Source: Cheiracanthium punctorium
Taxonomy: Eukaryota > Arthropoda > Arachnida > Araneae > Cheiracanthiidae
Direction of reading: 5' to 3'
DNA length: 64,000 bases
NCBI GenBank assembly: GCA_038373885.1
Contig: JAWZYV010006264.1
Coordinates: 62,001-126,000, forward strand
Shown here: one piece after another, positions 7,974 through 22,900 of the stretch
How positions within the stretch are numbered: position 1 is the first letter of the stretch
How the letters are laid out: every line of letters starts with the position of its first letter
Notes under the pieces: model-generated
What the model saw: only the letters and a program-made list of their open reading frames with translations
The model's database searches: none
Told to the model about the DNA's origin: nothing
Position numbers and translations under genes: made by a program

Positions 7974-10900
7974 CTATAAGAAAATGCAATTTAAAAAATG
8001 AAACAATTACACAAAATGCTATGTTAAAACTATGTAGAATTTGTAAACCCAACTGCCACAAGAATGTTTATTTATTTACTTTTTCTTATTAAGCCTTACA
8101 TAAGGAATGGCCACTTATAATCTTTTGAATTATTTAACTATATTATTGTGCATTATTCATAAATACAAATCAGATTATGTTAAAATACACAACAGTATAT
8201 CAGAACTGTTGAAGCACTTTTCATGAGAGTTTACTATCTTTAAAAAATTGTTGACCATAGAAAAACTAACATAAATACTGTCTTTTAATTACATGGCCAA
8301 AGTTTATGCCCCTTAAATCCTCTTATTTAAAACATACGTGACAATATACATATATATATGTATGAATGTTAGAATATCAAATTGTCAAAATCCAAAAGAA
8401 GGAAAAAAATTAATCTGAAAGGAATTTATTGTGAACAATAATATTAATAATGTGATTATTTCAAAAACATTCATGACATTTTCTTTGTGTGATGTAAACA
8501 TTATATGGTGAAAATATATCTTCTTTCATTTGTGTTAAATGATTGTCAAATATCTTCACACAGAGAAGGTTGACATGTATACAAACACATTTTTAATTAG
8601 TGTTTTCTAACCTCTGGTCTTTGGATTAGCACCATTCCTCTGGATTTAGCTGCCAATTCATGTATATGAAATGTATTAAACCATAAGCAGTGGCCAATAT
8701 TATACAAACTTAAAATTACATTTGTATAACATTTGATTTAATAAATAAAAAGCATATTCAAATATTGTACTTTATTTTTGGCTGACCTAGATCCGCAAAA
8801 TATCTCCCCCCCCCTTTTTTTGCCATTTTACAGGTATAAAAGGTTGAGAAAATTTGTTTTCTACTACTTTCTAAACCGATAAAATTTTCTTTAAAGATTA
8901 AAATAGCTAACTATGATAGTAAGTGACCAGAACCAAATGCATCTCCAAAGTTAATATTTTTGCTCTTGCTTTAAGCTGTTATTTCTCTTCATCAGTAGAG
9001 TTCAGCTTCAGCAATTTTTTAAGTATGACACTTTGTACATCCACTTTAGCAAACATCAATAAGAAGTAGAATTTGAAAGCATATGTACTTAACTACCTGG
9101 TTATGTGAGTTTTATGTCTATCTATTATTATGCCCACAGACTTTTAACATTTACATCTTACTACTACTCAGGTGAAGCATTATACTCTCTACTAGGGCAC
9201 TTTATTAAGTACCTACCCAGCAAACACACACAGGTTCTCTGAACGTCTATTAACATTCAGAAAACGTCTTCTGAACGTTAATAGACGCTCAGAGAACCTG
9301 TGTGTGTTTGCTGGGTAAATTTTAGTTTTCAATACAAAAAGTAATTTCTCACAAAATGTCACATAACTTACCTGGTAATTTCTAATGAAAACACTGAAAA
9401 CCCCATTGATGGGTATCATTGAAATCAGAACAGCAAGACCACCCAAAGTAGCTATCCCCAGCTGTTGCCACAGCAGATATATGGCAATGACAATCTGAAG
9501 AGGTGCAGAAAACATTAGAAAAGCCATCTGCACATATTCCATCACTCGCTGAGTGTCCACAGACATCAGGTTAACGACTTCTCCAACAGTGAAGTTCTTT
9601 TTAGAGGCAATGGACAACGTCAAAGCCTATAAATACAAACATGGTCACAGTTAATGAATGAAAAGGTATATCACTATTTACATATTTAGGGTGAATGAAA
9701 AAAGATTTTTTATACAAAAAATACAAAAGCTAAAAAAAACATCATTTAAATTTAAGAATGTGCTACTTAGACAAATTAAATCAATAATCAAGTTTCGTAC
9801 AGTAAAAATCATGGTTGAACTGATAATTTTACTAAAATTCAATTTCAATTTTTTTCATTTATTATTTGAGTTTGATTTCTGAAAAATATATTCTTTTAGA
9901 GAGAGTATTTAGAAATTATAGTTTGAAGAAAGCTGTTAACTTACTTTTTCATAAACAACAGAAATTATGCAAGATCGAATACGCATGGCTAGAATGTAGA
10001 TTTTATATTCATACTGTCCCGTCAGAAAAGATTCTAACATAGCAGCAAAAAACATGCCTGCAGCATAACAGAAACCTTTCCAGTAAGGCTCATCACTGCT
10101 TACAAAATCAATTAACCAGCTATAAAACCAGAAACATTAATGTTAAAATAATCAAAAATTATTTGATACACTACGATAATTGTGAAATACATTATAAAGA
10201 GTTATGTATATTTTTAAATTAATTTTTAAATAATTTAATTTAGTAAAACAATTAAAAGCTCAGTAAATTGCAGGATGGAAGATTTATTAAATAAACAGAC
10301 CAACTAGGTCTTAGATCAGAGTTGCACAAACAACAGGCAAATGATGGAGAAAACAAAAGAAATTAAAGTAACTACTATTTTAAAAGAACACATATAGCTA
10401 ATTTTCTTGAAATAAAGGCACTTTCAAAAAGTTCTGAAATAAACCAACATAAAGGCTGTTTCTAAAGACAAATGATTTCTAAATAGGGTGAAAATTTTTA
10501 AGATATATTGCATGATTTTATCTGGAACAAATCCATTTTATGGATGTACATTTAAAAATTAAGCACATTTAAATATTTAAAATACAAAATATTCATAATA
10601 CATACTGCAATACAATGGAGTTTGAATTGCATAAATCTAAACTTCAACACATTAACAGTAACTGTGAATATTTGCATTTTTAAAAAGTATACAGATACGA
10701 ATATTTTTTGAATTGTTCAGGCTGTAAATTTTGCATAAGAAAAGCAAGATCAATTCATACATTTCCAAATACTGTGCAGCTGTTAGTTTTTGTATTTTCT
10801 TTACTGTTTAGGATGGGAAGATTTTAATTATTATTATTATTATCATCATTTTGTTATGCATAAGATGGCAAAATTATACTCGTAACTTCCCCCTTTTCAT

Positions 10901-13900
10901 TTCTTCTCAGTTGAAACTGCCCTTTATTAAAAAATAAGTAATGAATGACTGTTTTTGATTCATAGTGGAAGAGATATTTAAGTCTATTAGGAGAGATCTT
11001 GATATCTCTCATTCACTTTCCCAAACATGGAAACAGGTTAACAATAACAGAGGAAAGGAAGGCTAGGTTGACATGTAAACCAAGTCCACCATTTTAGTCT
11101 CTTTTTTGGCTGAAGAATTTATCAGCCATTCTCAAAAAGTTAATGAAGGAGCATATTTTTATTTTTTCAGGCCCAAAAAAGTTGAAGTATTATAAGATTT
11201 TTAAGAAATGCATTGTAGTGTTTTTAGATGAGTGAAGAAGTTGAGACCATTCAAATTTAGAATCTATAGTACATTGCACACTTCCCCGGACAATACAACT
11301 ACTGTACACAATGGCACAATATGATTACAAAACAAACATAATTTGTTTGCATGTTGACATCATATAAATTCACCATTTATAACTAACCCCTTGTGCACCA
11401 TGTTTTTTGATGGTAACTATCACCATCAGTTGGGTGAAACAGAACAGGTAAAATAAAATATGATACTGCTCATATTGCCAAATCTCAATTTTCATGCAGT
11501 ATAATAATCCAGCAACAATTGCAGTGAATGTACTAAATTAAAATAATGATGAACACATGTACATCACTATTCTAGGGTTTAACCCAGTACTAAACCCAGT
11601 TATATCATATTCAGTTGAATTCTCGATTTCTAATTTCAGTTTACTACTGGGCTTCAGCTCTTTTCACTGCTCTTTCAACTCTCGCAATTCTACACTCTGA
11701 TCTTGAATCCACTTCAAAAGATTTATTTACATTTATCTCTACCTTAAAGTTATTTGTACAGCTTTAGAATTTCTACATTACAGCAATATCACCATCTTGT
11801 TACAATTAAGCTTGTAGTCTTAATCAACTGCTTATGCAACTTGCTCATGAAGTAAGCCAGAGGTGACATCATTTGACATGATGGCCAATCACATCTGAGG
11901 TGTAAAGCACACACTTTTGTGTATCCCGATTTCCATTCACAGGATTTTTTAAGCATCATCGCAACAGCAGTATCTTCATTTCTTGACCTAAAACAATCTA
12001 TTAATAAATTGATGAGCCTCATTCTCCCTCGTGTACTAATTATCTATGCCTCATTTAGTTTCATGAGAAATCCTCCGGTATCAGTGATTTTCATGAAAGT
12101 GCCAACATGTTTAAATGAAAGATAGTTTAAGAATTTTAAAAGACATTTTTTCCAATATTCTGGAGAAGAAATAATAGTTAGATTTTTATTTTAATGAGTT
12201 GTTGCCTACTATGCATTGCAGCTATAAGTTTTAGTTTTTTTTTTCTTTTTATGACTTGTTTAAGTTTGAATTCATTACTTAAGTACAGTATCATTTAAAA
12301 ATAGTTTTCAATAGCTAGCCGTTTCTATGTAACTGTTTTTATTTATAGTTATTTGTAAATAAACTAAATCTTGCTAATTTAAATTAAATGACTATTCGCC
12401 GAGTCATATTATGAACCTCTACCCATTTTTAATTAGTCAAACTTCATTTTAAATGCAGGTCTAAATTTACAGGTAGTGCTACCACTGTGTGATACTCTGA
12501 TTATTTTTTAAATGAAATATATGTTAAATTACTTTTCAGGAATTTGTCTGTGTAAGATATAAATAAATTACTAACTGCTAAACTAAGTATTAGATTTTTA
12601 AAGGGTGTAACAGAACTTCACAATGAACACATGTACATCATGATGCACAATGGGTTAATTATGCTAACATACAGATATTCTGTGAAGAACAAACTAGGTT
12701 TTTATACTATCAAGCGAAGAATTCTTAAAATGCTTTTGCTATATTGAATCGTGAAAAAATGTACTACAAAACAAAATTCTAAATTTCAAACAAGGGAATT
12801 TAACAGAATAAGGAAAAAATATCGATTGATTATAAATTTAAAAATAAACATAAAAATAAAATTATTAGAATATTAAAATCAATAAAAAATTACTCACTCT
12901 AGCAATACAGGATTAGCAAATGTTATGACACTTGCAGCCATTTTAAGAACACCTGTAACAAAAAGTTCAACACCAAAAGTTTTCATGAGAGGCTTTATAA
13001 TACTCAATTTTGAAATGTCCTTCTCCAAGTTGGATGGAGAAATACCAATATCTGGCTCAATATAACTGTCCTTCCTTGAATATCTTCGAGAAAGAGAAGC
13101 TTTCAGTTTTTCATGATGCCTATTTAAAAAAAAAAAAATACAGAGTAAAAAGAGTTTGTAGAATATTAATTTTACCTGGCATTAAGTACTTTAACTACCT
13201 TCATCATTTACACCATTCATATTTACATTTATATCCCCTTTTCTTTATAACTTCCCCTGGATTATGATTAGCCACATATAATTTAATTATTATGATACCC
13301 CATAGCCAAGGCTAGAAATTGGGAGCAAAAGTCCAGGCATCAATGGCAACCAGCATTTTTTTTTTTTTTTTTTTCAGACTCGCCAAACTGTTTCACTTAG
13401 GTGCAATTTCAAAAACCTTTGTTTTGTTTACGTACATTACTATAAACTGACCATAAGGCATTTACAAAAGACAATAAACTGGTAATAAAATCTTGCCAAG
13501 TCAAACTATTCGATAAATGCAAATAACAATTTATTGCAAAAATACAACTATAATATATGATACTTCATTTTAGTAAGGAGATTTAGAAATTTGAAATTTT
13601 GACGACATATGTATAATAATAATAAAGAGGATTAGGAGTAATTGAAATTATATGAATAACATGTAGCAGTTGCTACAGTAAAAAAAAAAAAAAAAAATCA
13701 TTTAAATCAAGAAAACATTAAAAGATCAAGGATACAAAGTATAAAAGATGAAATGACAAAACTTATCACAATGGTAGTAAATATATAAGATAATATATAA
13801 TCAGTTCTTGAAATCTGGACTTCTTATACATCCAAATGCCACATCTTGCCACCATAAATTTATGGCTGGCTGTGGGTTAAATTCTATTATGGAGGGTCCA

Positions 13901-16900
13901 TACAGTGTAACAAACAACAAATCATCGACTGTTGTATTTAAAAGACTTGTTCTTGATGTTCTCTTAATTAAATTCAGTTGGATGAAGCCTCTCTCACATT
14001 CTGCTGTGCTGAGTGGAAGAATTAACAACAAATGAATAATTTTGCTTAAAGTGCAAAATGCAGATTCTGATGATTCCGCTATTAAATGCTGCCAAGCAGC
14101 TTGACATGGAAGATGCAATTTATTAATACACCTAACTTTGTAATCTTGAAATTCTTCAAGAACTGCCTCTTTATCTGTTATTATATTTTTGGGCAACATC
14201 TCCATTAGTTCTTTGAATTTTTTATCAATTTGATGATTTTCATTTTGGTTTACTAAATAGGCTGGATCTAATATTTGTAAATTGCTGAGAACTCTATCGC
14301 TCTGAATGCTTTTGTATCATGAATCCACAGTCTCAATTATTTGTTGTAAGAACATTCTTCTGTCTCCTTCAAAAACACTTAACTTGTTAACATTTCTTGT
14401 TACTTGTAAGCTTTTATATTGCACATAATCAACACCTTGAATTTTTAATTCTGTTTCAAATTGTCATAGGGTTGCACCATTTTCAGAAATCATTTTTTGC
14501 ATATTTTGTTTAATTGCGTCTAAGATATTGCAAATTTCAATAATCGAAACAAATGTTCTTTGAAAGAGCTTGGAAACGCGTGCCAGTACAGTATGTCTCG
14601 TAGGCAAAACTAGAACATAACCAATAGGCTTGCTCTACGTGACGTCGGGTTAGTAGCCATTCTACAGCCCTATAGATTGTTTGATTCAATGGATTCAATG
14701 TGCACCCGACCTAATAAGCACTTTCACGGCTCCGAGTCCGTGGATAGTTGTGCAATACCCAGAAAAAAGTTAGTCATCAAAAATGACGACTAGGTCTAAA
14801 ATCTTAGTCGACAAAACGAAATTTACAGTTGCAAATTACGACTAATCTATATATATAAAAGAGGAAAGTTGTTTGTTTGTTTGTTCGCTATACGTGTCCA
14901 GACCGTTCGACTGATCTGGACCAAATTTGGCACACTGATTAAATAGGACAAGAGAAAGCTAATGCTGTAAAAATGAAATTAATCGGATTAATAGTTTTTG
15001 AGTTATTTTATGTTTTGAAAGGTTTTGGGCCATTTTTCTCGCATTTTACGTTATCACAAGCTAAATATTCGTCTGAACACTATATTTTTTATATCATCAG
15101 AAACTGCAGAGGTTTCTTTTCCAAATAAAATTTGTTACAAAATTGTACTTACATTTGCAGATTTTGGGGAATTTTTTAAAGGAAATCCTGTTTTGAAGAA
15201 AATGTACTGCTTTTAAAAATATGCTATTTTTAAACTGTCGCATCGAAAAATCTAACAGGCAAAAATTTTCTATCTTTTTACCGTTGATTAAACATTTATT
15301 TCTCCATCTTTTAAATTTTGAACCGTGCAGAAATGTTTATTAGATTTTTTTTCTGAAAAGATCACAGGTTAAAATTCTCCTGGGAATTAAGTTCCAGAAA
15401 CGAAGGAAGCAAACTTCTCCCACTGGTTTTTCATTTTCAAGGTCATTGCGGCACACGTCAATTGCGGGCGCGCTTGCAGGAGGGAGGAATTTTCTTCTGG
15501 CGTCAGGCAGAGTGAAAGGGAGAAGTGGAGGGTAAAAGAGAGAGATGAGACGGCGACCATGCTAATCCAACAATCCTGGAAACTGTTTATTTGTTTTCCG
15601 TTGGTGCGTAGGTATTAGTGATAAAAGACTACATATTAGAACTCAGATAGCTAGAAGGGGAGAAGCCTACTCATGTCAAATTCCCCGTATTGTGCTAATC
15701 TAATCCACTCCCCCCCCCTCTTCATGTCGCCACAATGCTAAATTCAGGCAGACTGGTTATTACATTGATGATTGGAAACTGTTTATTTATTTTTTGTTTG
15801 TGCATGTGTATTAGTGATAAAAGACTACAGAACTCCGATAGGTACAATGAGAGAAGCCTAGCCCTGTCAATTTCTCGGTAACTCGGTTCGTTGGCAAGCC
15901 CTGTGTTCATTTTTTTTCTCTTTGCAGCGGGAGGATTCTCATTACAGCCTACCCACATCCAATTTCCAGTAACCTCTGTACGCTAACAGATGCCATGTTC
16001 ATATCTTTTTCGTTGCAATGGGAAATCCCATGTCCTTTTTTTATCGCTGCAGCAGGAGGATTCACATTCTTTCCCTTTACAATTTCATACTGACGACTGG
16101 GCTCTATTTGTTTTTAGTAGTTGCGTAGGTATTAGCGATAAATGACTGTTAGAACAAAAACAGGTAGAAAAGGGGAAGTCTAGCCACGTCCAATTCCCGG
16201 TAGCCTTTACGCCATTAGGTGCTTTGTTCTTTTTTTTCTATTTTGCAGCAGGCAGTCCCATGTCCTTTTTTTTATCATTGCAGCGGGAGGATTCACATTC
16301 CAGCCTAGCCAAGTCCAATTCCTGGCACCTCTGTATTCTATTAGTTGCCGTGTTCATTTTTTTTTTTTTTTTTTTTCATAGGGAATCCCGTGTCCTTTTT
16401 TTATCATTCCAGCGGGTGGATTCACATTCCTTCACTTTACAATCTATATTTAAGGTACATGGCATTTCTCTTTCATTGCAGGGGCAACGCCAGGCCACGC
16501 TGCTAGTGACTGCTAATTTTGAGCCCTGCCCAGAACCACACACAGATGTCTTTAATGAGTGGGAAGGATTAGAAACTAATATTTGTATTAAAAGGCAGTC
16601 ATTAATTACATGTAAGATATATGTATATTATCACTTTTAGGAAGCTATTCTACAGTACAATATGACAACCCTCATAAAATATAAAATAATTTTAACTGAT
16701 AATTATAATGAGGAGAGATCATTAAAAAGTATAATTTACAGAACTATACAAAGTTTTCAAATGAAGTGCATGTATTTGGGAGAACTCATCAATTTCAAAC
16801 TATGAGCAACCTTATAATTGCTCTAAAAATCACAAACTACTTGAAACAGACAAGGTTAAACATCACTTCTTCACTTCTATGGACGCTTTTTTAAACATAT

Positions 16901-19900
16901 GTATTGATCATTAAGTGCATCACTCAAATTTAGCCTAGCCACTGCTGCTGAACGAAAACAAAATTACCTTTTTACATAATCCACGACAGGCAACCAGTAC
17001 TTATTAAACTTCTTCTGAAGATATTCTGATGTGTTGATTTCATTCAGCTCCCACATATCAGCTGCGGTGAGAGGTTTTTTGTATCCAAGAAGAGCCATGC
17101 TATGAAAATAAAGATACAATTTTCTTTTAGCCTATTTAACTGCAATAACCACAATGAAAATAAAATACTAAACTGCTTGGTGAATTAGTTTAGTATTCCT
17201 TTATTTTAGTAATTACAAAGTTTGCATGTTTGGAAAAAAAAAAAGAAATTAGAATATGAAAAAGTAAACACTCTTGAGAAAATAAATGCACACATTTTTC
17301 TTTAAAATTGTACATGTGGCATTAAGGGAGCATAACAAGACACATGCCCTTGCAACTAGGTTTGGAAATCATTTGTTTCAAAACCTAAGAAAAAACTATT
17401 CTTACTCTTAAATATAAGATTACTTTTGCAAATACAATTAATTGTTAGGCAGAATTCTTACTTTAGTTATAAAATTGCACAAGATTTTAAAAAAAAAATA
17501 CTTTATCTGTACAGAATAAAGTCAAAAGTAACTTTCAAGCATGTTTAAAATATTTTCATACTAATTTAAGACTTTTGACAACCATTTCCTATAATACATT
17601 TTAAAAAATTAAGAATGAACAGATCCTATGTCAGTAATTTATAATTGCTCATGACTAATACTAATTAATTTAAATAAATTTAAGCACTTTGGAAGGTGCC
17701 GTAACCAACAATACAATTAACAAGTTTAGCATTTTGTAGAAATTTGATTTAACAGGTAATATATAACTAACAAAATTTAAAAAGATAAATTTGCAAAAAC
17801 TTACGGATTAAACCACCAAAATGTAATTTTGGATAAAAAGGAGGCTCTCTCTTCTGGATTTTCTCTCTGTCAAATAAATAAGCACAAAAAATTAGTTATT
17901 GCATAATACATACACATGCTTACACAGTACAGTGACAGTGCACACGAGTTAAATCTATGAAAAATTATCCTGCATATGAAACAAACTTTTCTATTGAAAT
18001 GAGGTAGTGAAGAAGTTGAATCAGCTTTACTTTTTGCTTGAAGAGTTCACAGACATACCTGTCAGGCAAGTACAAATCCAACACTGAAAATGTATCTTAA
18101 CAATCATAAGTATCACAGAATAAATATTAAGTACTCAGTTCTCAAAACTAAATAACAAATTAAACATTTTTTTTTTTTTTTTCAAATTTGCACATGTAGC
18201 AATTTTAAAGCATTTAATTAAATATTTGCAAAATATTTCAAAACATAAAATCTTCAAAATTTCATTCATGATCATTTTACAATTTTTCTTCCCATACACC
18301 TTTATCAATTTCTAAAATTTTGCAGTTTTTAAAAAAATCAATTATTGTTTTTTCTTCATTATAAAATAGCTGTCTAGCACTATTTAGTCAGTGTGTCAAA
18401 TTTTATTCAGTTAAGATGAAAAGTAAAAGCACCAACAGCAAACAGATAGACATCAAAGCTATTTTATATACAGGGAAAAAGAAACAACTACAATTCTAAT
18501 CTTATTAAATTTATTAATTATAATAGTTCCATTCAGACATATATATTTAATAAAAAAAATTTACTATAATCAATTATTTAGTTTCCAATTCTCTTAAATT
18601 AAATGTTTATCCAATTAAGTAAACTACACATAAAATAAATTTTAAAAACTTTATTTAGTCTCATACCTAACTAATTATAAAATAAATTTTCTACACATTA
18701 GAAGAAATAATAAGTAGTAGTTCAGGTTGTATTATTATCTTGATTCCTTAAATCTGTTAGTTTAACTTTACAGCTTATTAAGCACGAGATTGTTAAATAT
18801 TACATGTATGATACACTTAGAGTGGATAGTAGCATTCAGAAAATACTATCTAGGTGTATTTTTGTTTTTATTCCTAATTTGCTTACTTCTAGGAATTTTA
18901 TATATTTTTTGTGCAATTTTATTAACAGATTGCACTAGTATTTTCTGTAATAATGAATATGATGTAAAAATTACTTTTTTATCAGTTTTTTACTTTATTA
19001 TAGCCCCCTAAATGTGGTGACTGTAAAATATTTTTCCCACTGTGTGTATTCTGTACATTTATTATATTAATACTAGCTGAAGTACCCGTTCTCCGCACGG
19101 GAATGAATGGACTTTTTGATATTACGATTTGTGGTGATTACCATTCATTGTAATAAACAGATATAGCAAAGTGGATATCGCGTTATATTGTGTCCAATAA
19201 TCATGCATACCGAATTGCAAGGCAATCGTTTGTACGGTGCAGAAGGCCATGCGGCGTAGCGCAATCTATTGGCGAGTTTTAGCAAAACGGATACGGCGAA
19301 AATATTTTTCGCATTCAGATATCGATGTATACGAATTTTCATGACTATCGGCTGGACAGTCCTGAAGTTCATGTGTTGACGCGACATCTAGTGGCAAGTT
19401 ATAGGAAAATGGATAGCACCAAACTCTTCCCCGTGTTCAAATATCTATGTATACCTATTTTCATAGCGATCATTTGCACAGTCAAGAAGTGATACACTGC
19501 AGGGCCATCTAGTAGTTAATTAAAGTAATGATTTGCTACAGCGCCGTCAAGTGGCGAGTTATAGCAAAATGGATAACGCCAAAATATTCTCATTGTTCAA
19601 ATAGCTATGTATACTGATTTTCATAGCGACCGTTTGAATGGTCAAGAATTTGGCCTGGTGCAGCGTCATCTAGTGGCGAGTTAAAATAATAATGCATTGC
19701 AGTGTCATCTAGTGGTGAGTAAAATCAAAAGGAACACAGAATATATTCTTCGTGCTGAAATGTGTAAGTATAAGAAATTTTATGCCGATAGGTCGAACGG
19801 TATAGAAGTTGATGCTTTTCAGCGCCATTTAGCGGCAAGTTACAGCAAAATGGATAATGAAAAATATTCTCCGTGTTCTAATATTCGCGTGTACCAAATT

Positions 19901-22900
19901 TCATCGAAATCGGTTGGACGATATTCACATAGCAAACGGCTAAACGGAATAGAATTCGACGTTCTGCTGTGCCACCTGGTGGCAAGTTAGAGGAAAACGG
20001 ATAGCATAAAAAGCTTCTCCATGATAAAAGACTTAGGTGAACCAAATTTCATGGTGCAACGGTGCTCAACGGTGCTGGAGTTTTTCAACCTCATACACTC
20101 ATACCAACATTCATTTTTATCTATAACCAGTGTCATTATATATCCCAGTCTCAAATAAAATCCAGTTTCAAATCTAAGCCTCGCCAAAGTGCCAACATAC
20201 GCCATTTTGCAAGCGTTTTTTCAGGAAATCATTCGAAGCATTGACTTAGCAGCAATAATATATGGGAAATAGATCGACCGCGAAAAAGTAAAGCAAGCCT
20301 TTATTTGAAAAGTTGAATCCCTTAATACAGCCGAATTTTTTAAAATTATCAACTATAGCGTGTTTTATTCATCATTACTCCGATGTACTAAATGAGAAGA
20401 TTTCAATTTTCTAAAATTTGGCAGAATTCCCCCAACTTAAATCAATGTACTCATTTGGCGAGAATTCTGGAGATAGATCAATTGAAATCCCTTAATAACT
20501 GCATTATTTCTTCACGGATCATTAAAATTTAACGCTGTATTCTAATAAAACCTTTGCACTTGTTTTCAAATATCTATTTCCTTAAGCTCTCAATAAATTG
20601 CGCCAAGCCGAAATCTGTGCAAACCGCTAGAACTCACTTTCACAAAATCGGCATTTGAGCCATTTTATTTTTTCGCCAAACTAAAATAATTTACCTATTA
20701 GCCTCGGAAATCTTCAATTCTTATTGTTTTGCGTGTAAAGCATTGCATTCCTGCTCTGATTTCCCATACACACGATATTATAATTTAAAAAAAAATAACC
20801 TTACAAATATAAACTAACAAAAAAAAAATCATTATTATTCTTTTATTTTTACTTTGAGAATTTAAAACATTTTATTCGGCAAAATCGCCACACATGGCAA
20901 CCACGATTCTTATTTCACACTTTTTTCACTGCAGGGGTTACAATTACGGAAAGCTTTTTGCGTGAATAGCATAAAAAATTTCTTAAATTCCGGGAACGGG
21001 TGGACTTTCAAAGTTTTAAAGTGGACTACGATTTATTCTATATTATTTTACATATCTGTGCTAAATTTCAGGCCGATAGGTCCATTTTTGTGGATTTGTA
21101 TACGAACGACATTTTATTCGGCAAAATCGCCACACATGGCAACCACGATCCTTATTTCACACTTTTTTCACTACAGGGGTTACAATTACGGAAAGATTTT
21201 TGCGTGAAGAGCATAAAAAATCTCTTAAATTCCGGGAACGGGTGGACTTTCAAAGTTTTAAAGTGGACTATGAGTTATTCTATATTATTTTACATATCTG
21301 TACTAAATTTCAGGCCGATAGGTCCATTTTTGTGGATTTGTATACGAATCAAATCCACAAACAAACAAACAAACAAACAAACAAACAGAATTTCATTTTT
21401 ATTTATAAGATTATTGATTTTAATCCTTCATTTTTCATGTAGGATTTTAAAAATATATTAAGGATTTATATTATGATTATTTTTGCATTTCATTATTTGT
21501 ATGATGTTTAAAATAAGATTTCATACACTTTTGGATTTTTCAAAATTTAATTATTTATACAATTTTTATTAGAATTTAATGATACTGTAACTAATACAAA
21601 TTATATAATTAATCAGCAATAAATTCAAAAATTAACTAAAGTTAATATGTCTTTCAATGTAAAATAACAGTATATGGAAACCTTTAAAAGGGTATAAGGT
21701 TTATTTTCGGGGATTAAAAAAAATATTTTTTTTTTTATTAAGAGGAGGCCACTTTTTATCAAGCTAAAATATTTGTGCCATTTGCCATGGAGCACTACAC
21801 TGTCAGTGGTACTTAAAAGAAAAACATCTTTAATAGTATTATTAGCACTGATAAGGTAACATAAAAACAGACAGATGCCAGGTTGCTACCTTGGCACATT
21901 TTGCACTGCTACCCCATAAATAAAAAAGTACCTTGAAAAACTTAATCCAATAACATTAATCTATCTCTCTATCTCTCTCTAATTCTCCGAGAATATTAAT
22001 AGTTAACTTAAACTGTTTTGTTAATTTATCAGTATATGAAAATAACAACTCAAGCAGTTTGTTTTATAAAGTTATGAATAACACAAGTTTTGACATAACA
22101 TCATTCTAAAATTAAACATGTCAGAATACATACTGGTGAAATATCATCTGGATGCATTCTCATATCAGCAAAGCACTGTAAGAAAAGTTGAGAACCAGCA
22201 AGTGCAAAATACAAAACTGACATTGAAAACTGGTAATATTCATATTCTTGATCATAACCAAACACCTGGATAAACGAAATAAAAATTTTATTCAAATGTA
22301 AACATTGCATATACAGTGCACTCCCAGAAATCCGCACAGCTCGGGGGGAGGGTTTGTGCGGATTTCAGGGTATAAATTTAAAACCGAGTATTTTTACCAT
22401 AAAAATTTAACTTTCATAAAACTACACTTAAGAGTAAGCAAATGAAATATATGACAACAAATGAAATTATTCATTACTATACCAAAATTATTTATTATGT
22501 TAAAATTATTTATTTGCAAACATCTTTGTTAGTGTAGTTTGCTGTAACACTTTAGGATGCTCTAATCTGAGCTTCTTTTGAATATTATACATAACCATAA
22601 TTTCCTGGTCAGTGATACATTTTTGTTGTTCGAGAAATTTTAAATACCCAATAATAATCATTCATCAAAAAAAAAAAAAAAAAAATCAGTTTCTGTTTCA
22701 GAATCTGTGTCAGAATCTTCTGTTGTTGGCTTTATCACATTTTGTACAATTTCCTCATCTGTCATTTGAAATTCAACAGGTTCATCCTGATTGAGCATCC
22801 AGTCAACAATGCTCTCCTTCATCCATATTCATTCCCCCACATTTGCTCTGGTCATACAGGAGTAACTCGTTTGCCTTGTCCTTAGCCAAATTATTCCTAA

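Larger units (their letters stand above)
19073..21410 (-). mobile_element. Helitron 2 (minus orientation), non-autonomous
   Basis: Read on the minus strand it starts TCTTATAAATAAAAATG after an A (21411) and ends ...ACTTCAGCTAG before a T (19072). Its 3' end contains CCGTGCGGAGAACGGG, a short inverted repeat of the kind found before Helitron CTAG ends. A TTTG tract (21358-21386 as CAAA) is close to the 5' end, as in the first Helitron. The interior is made of tandem blocks, one set around 19180-20060 and one at 20868-21351. No Rep or helicase frame is present. Confidence 0.75.

Noticed and set aside
16224..16640. 138-codon plus-strand frame
   Set aside because: Phe-rich translation of T-runs in Helitron repeat blocks, crossing the Helitron end.
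20962..21461. Overlapping frames of 80-153 codons
   Set aside because: Produced by the 242-bp tandem duplication in Helitron 2; no domain.
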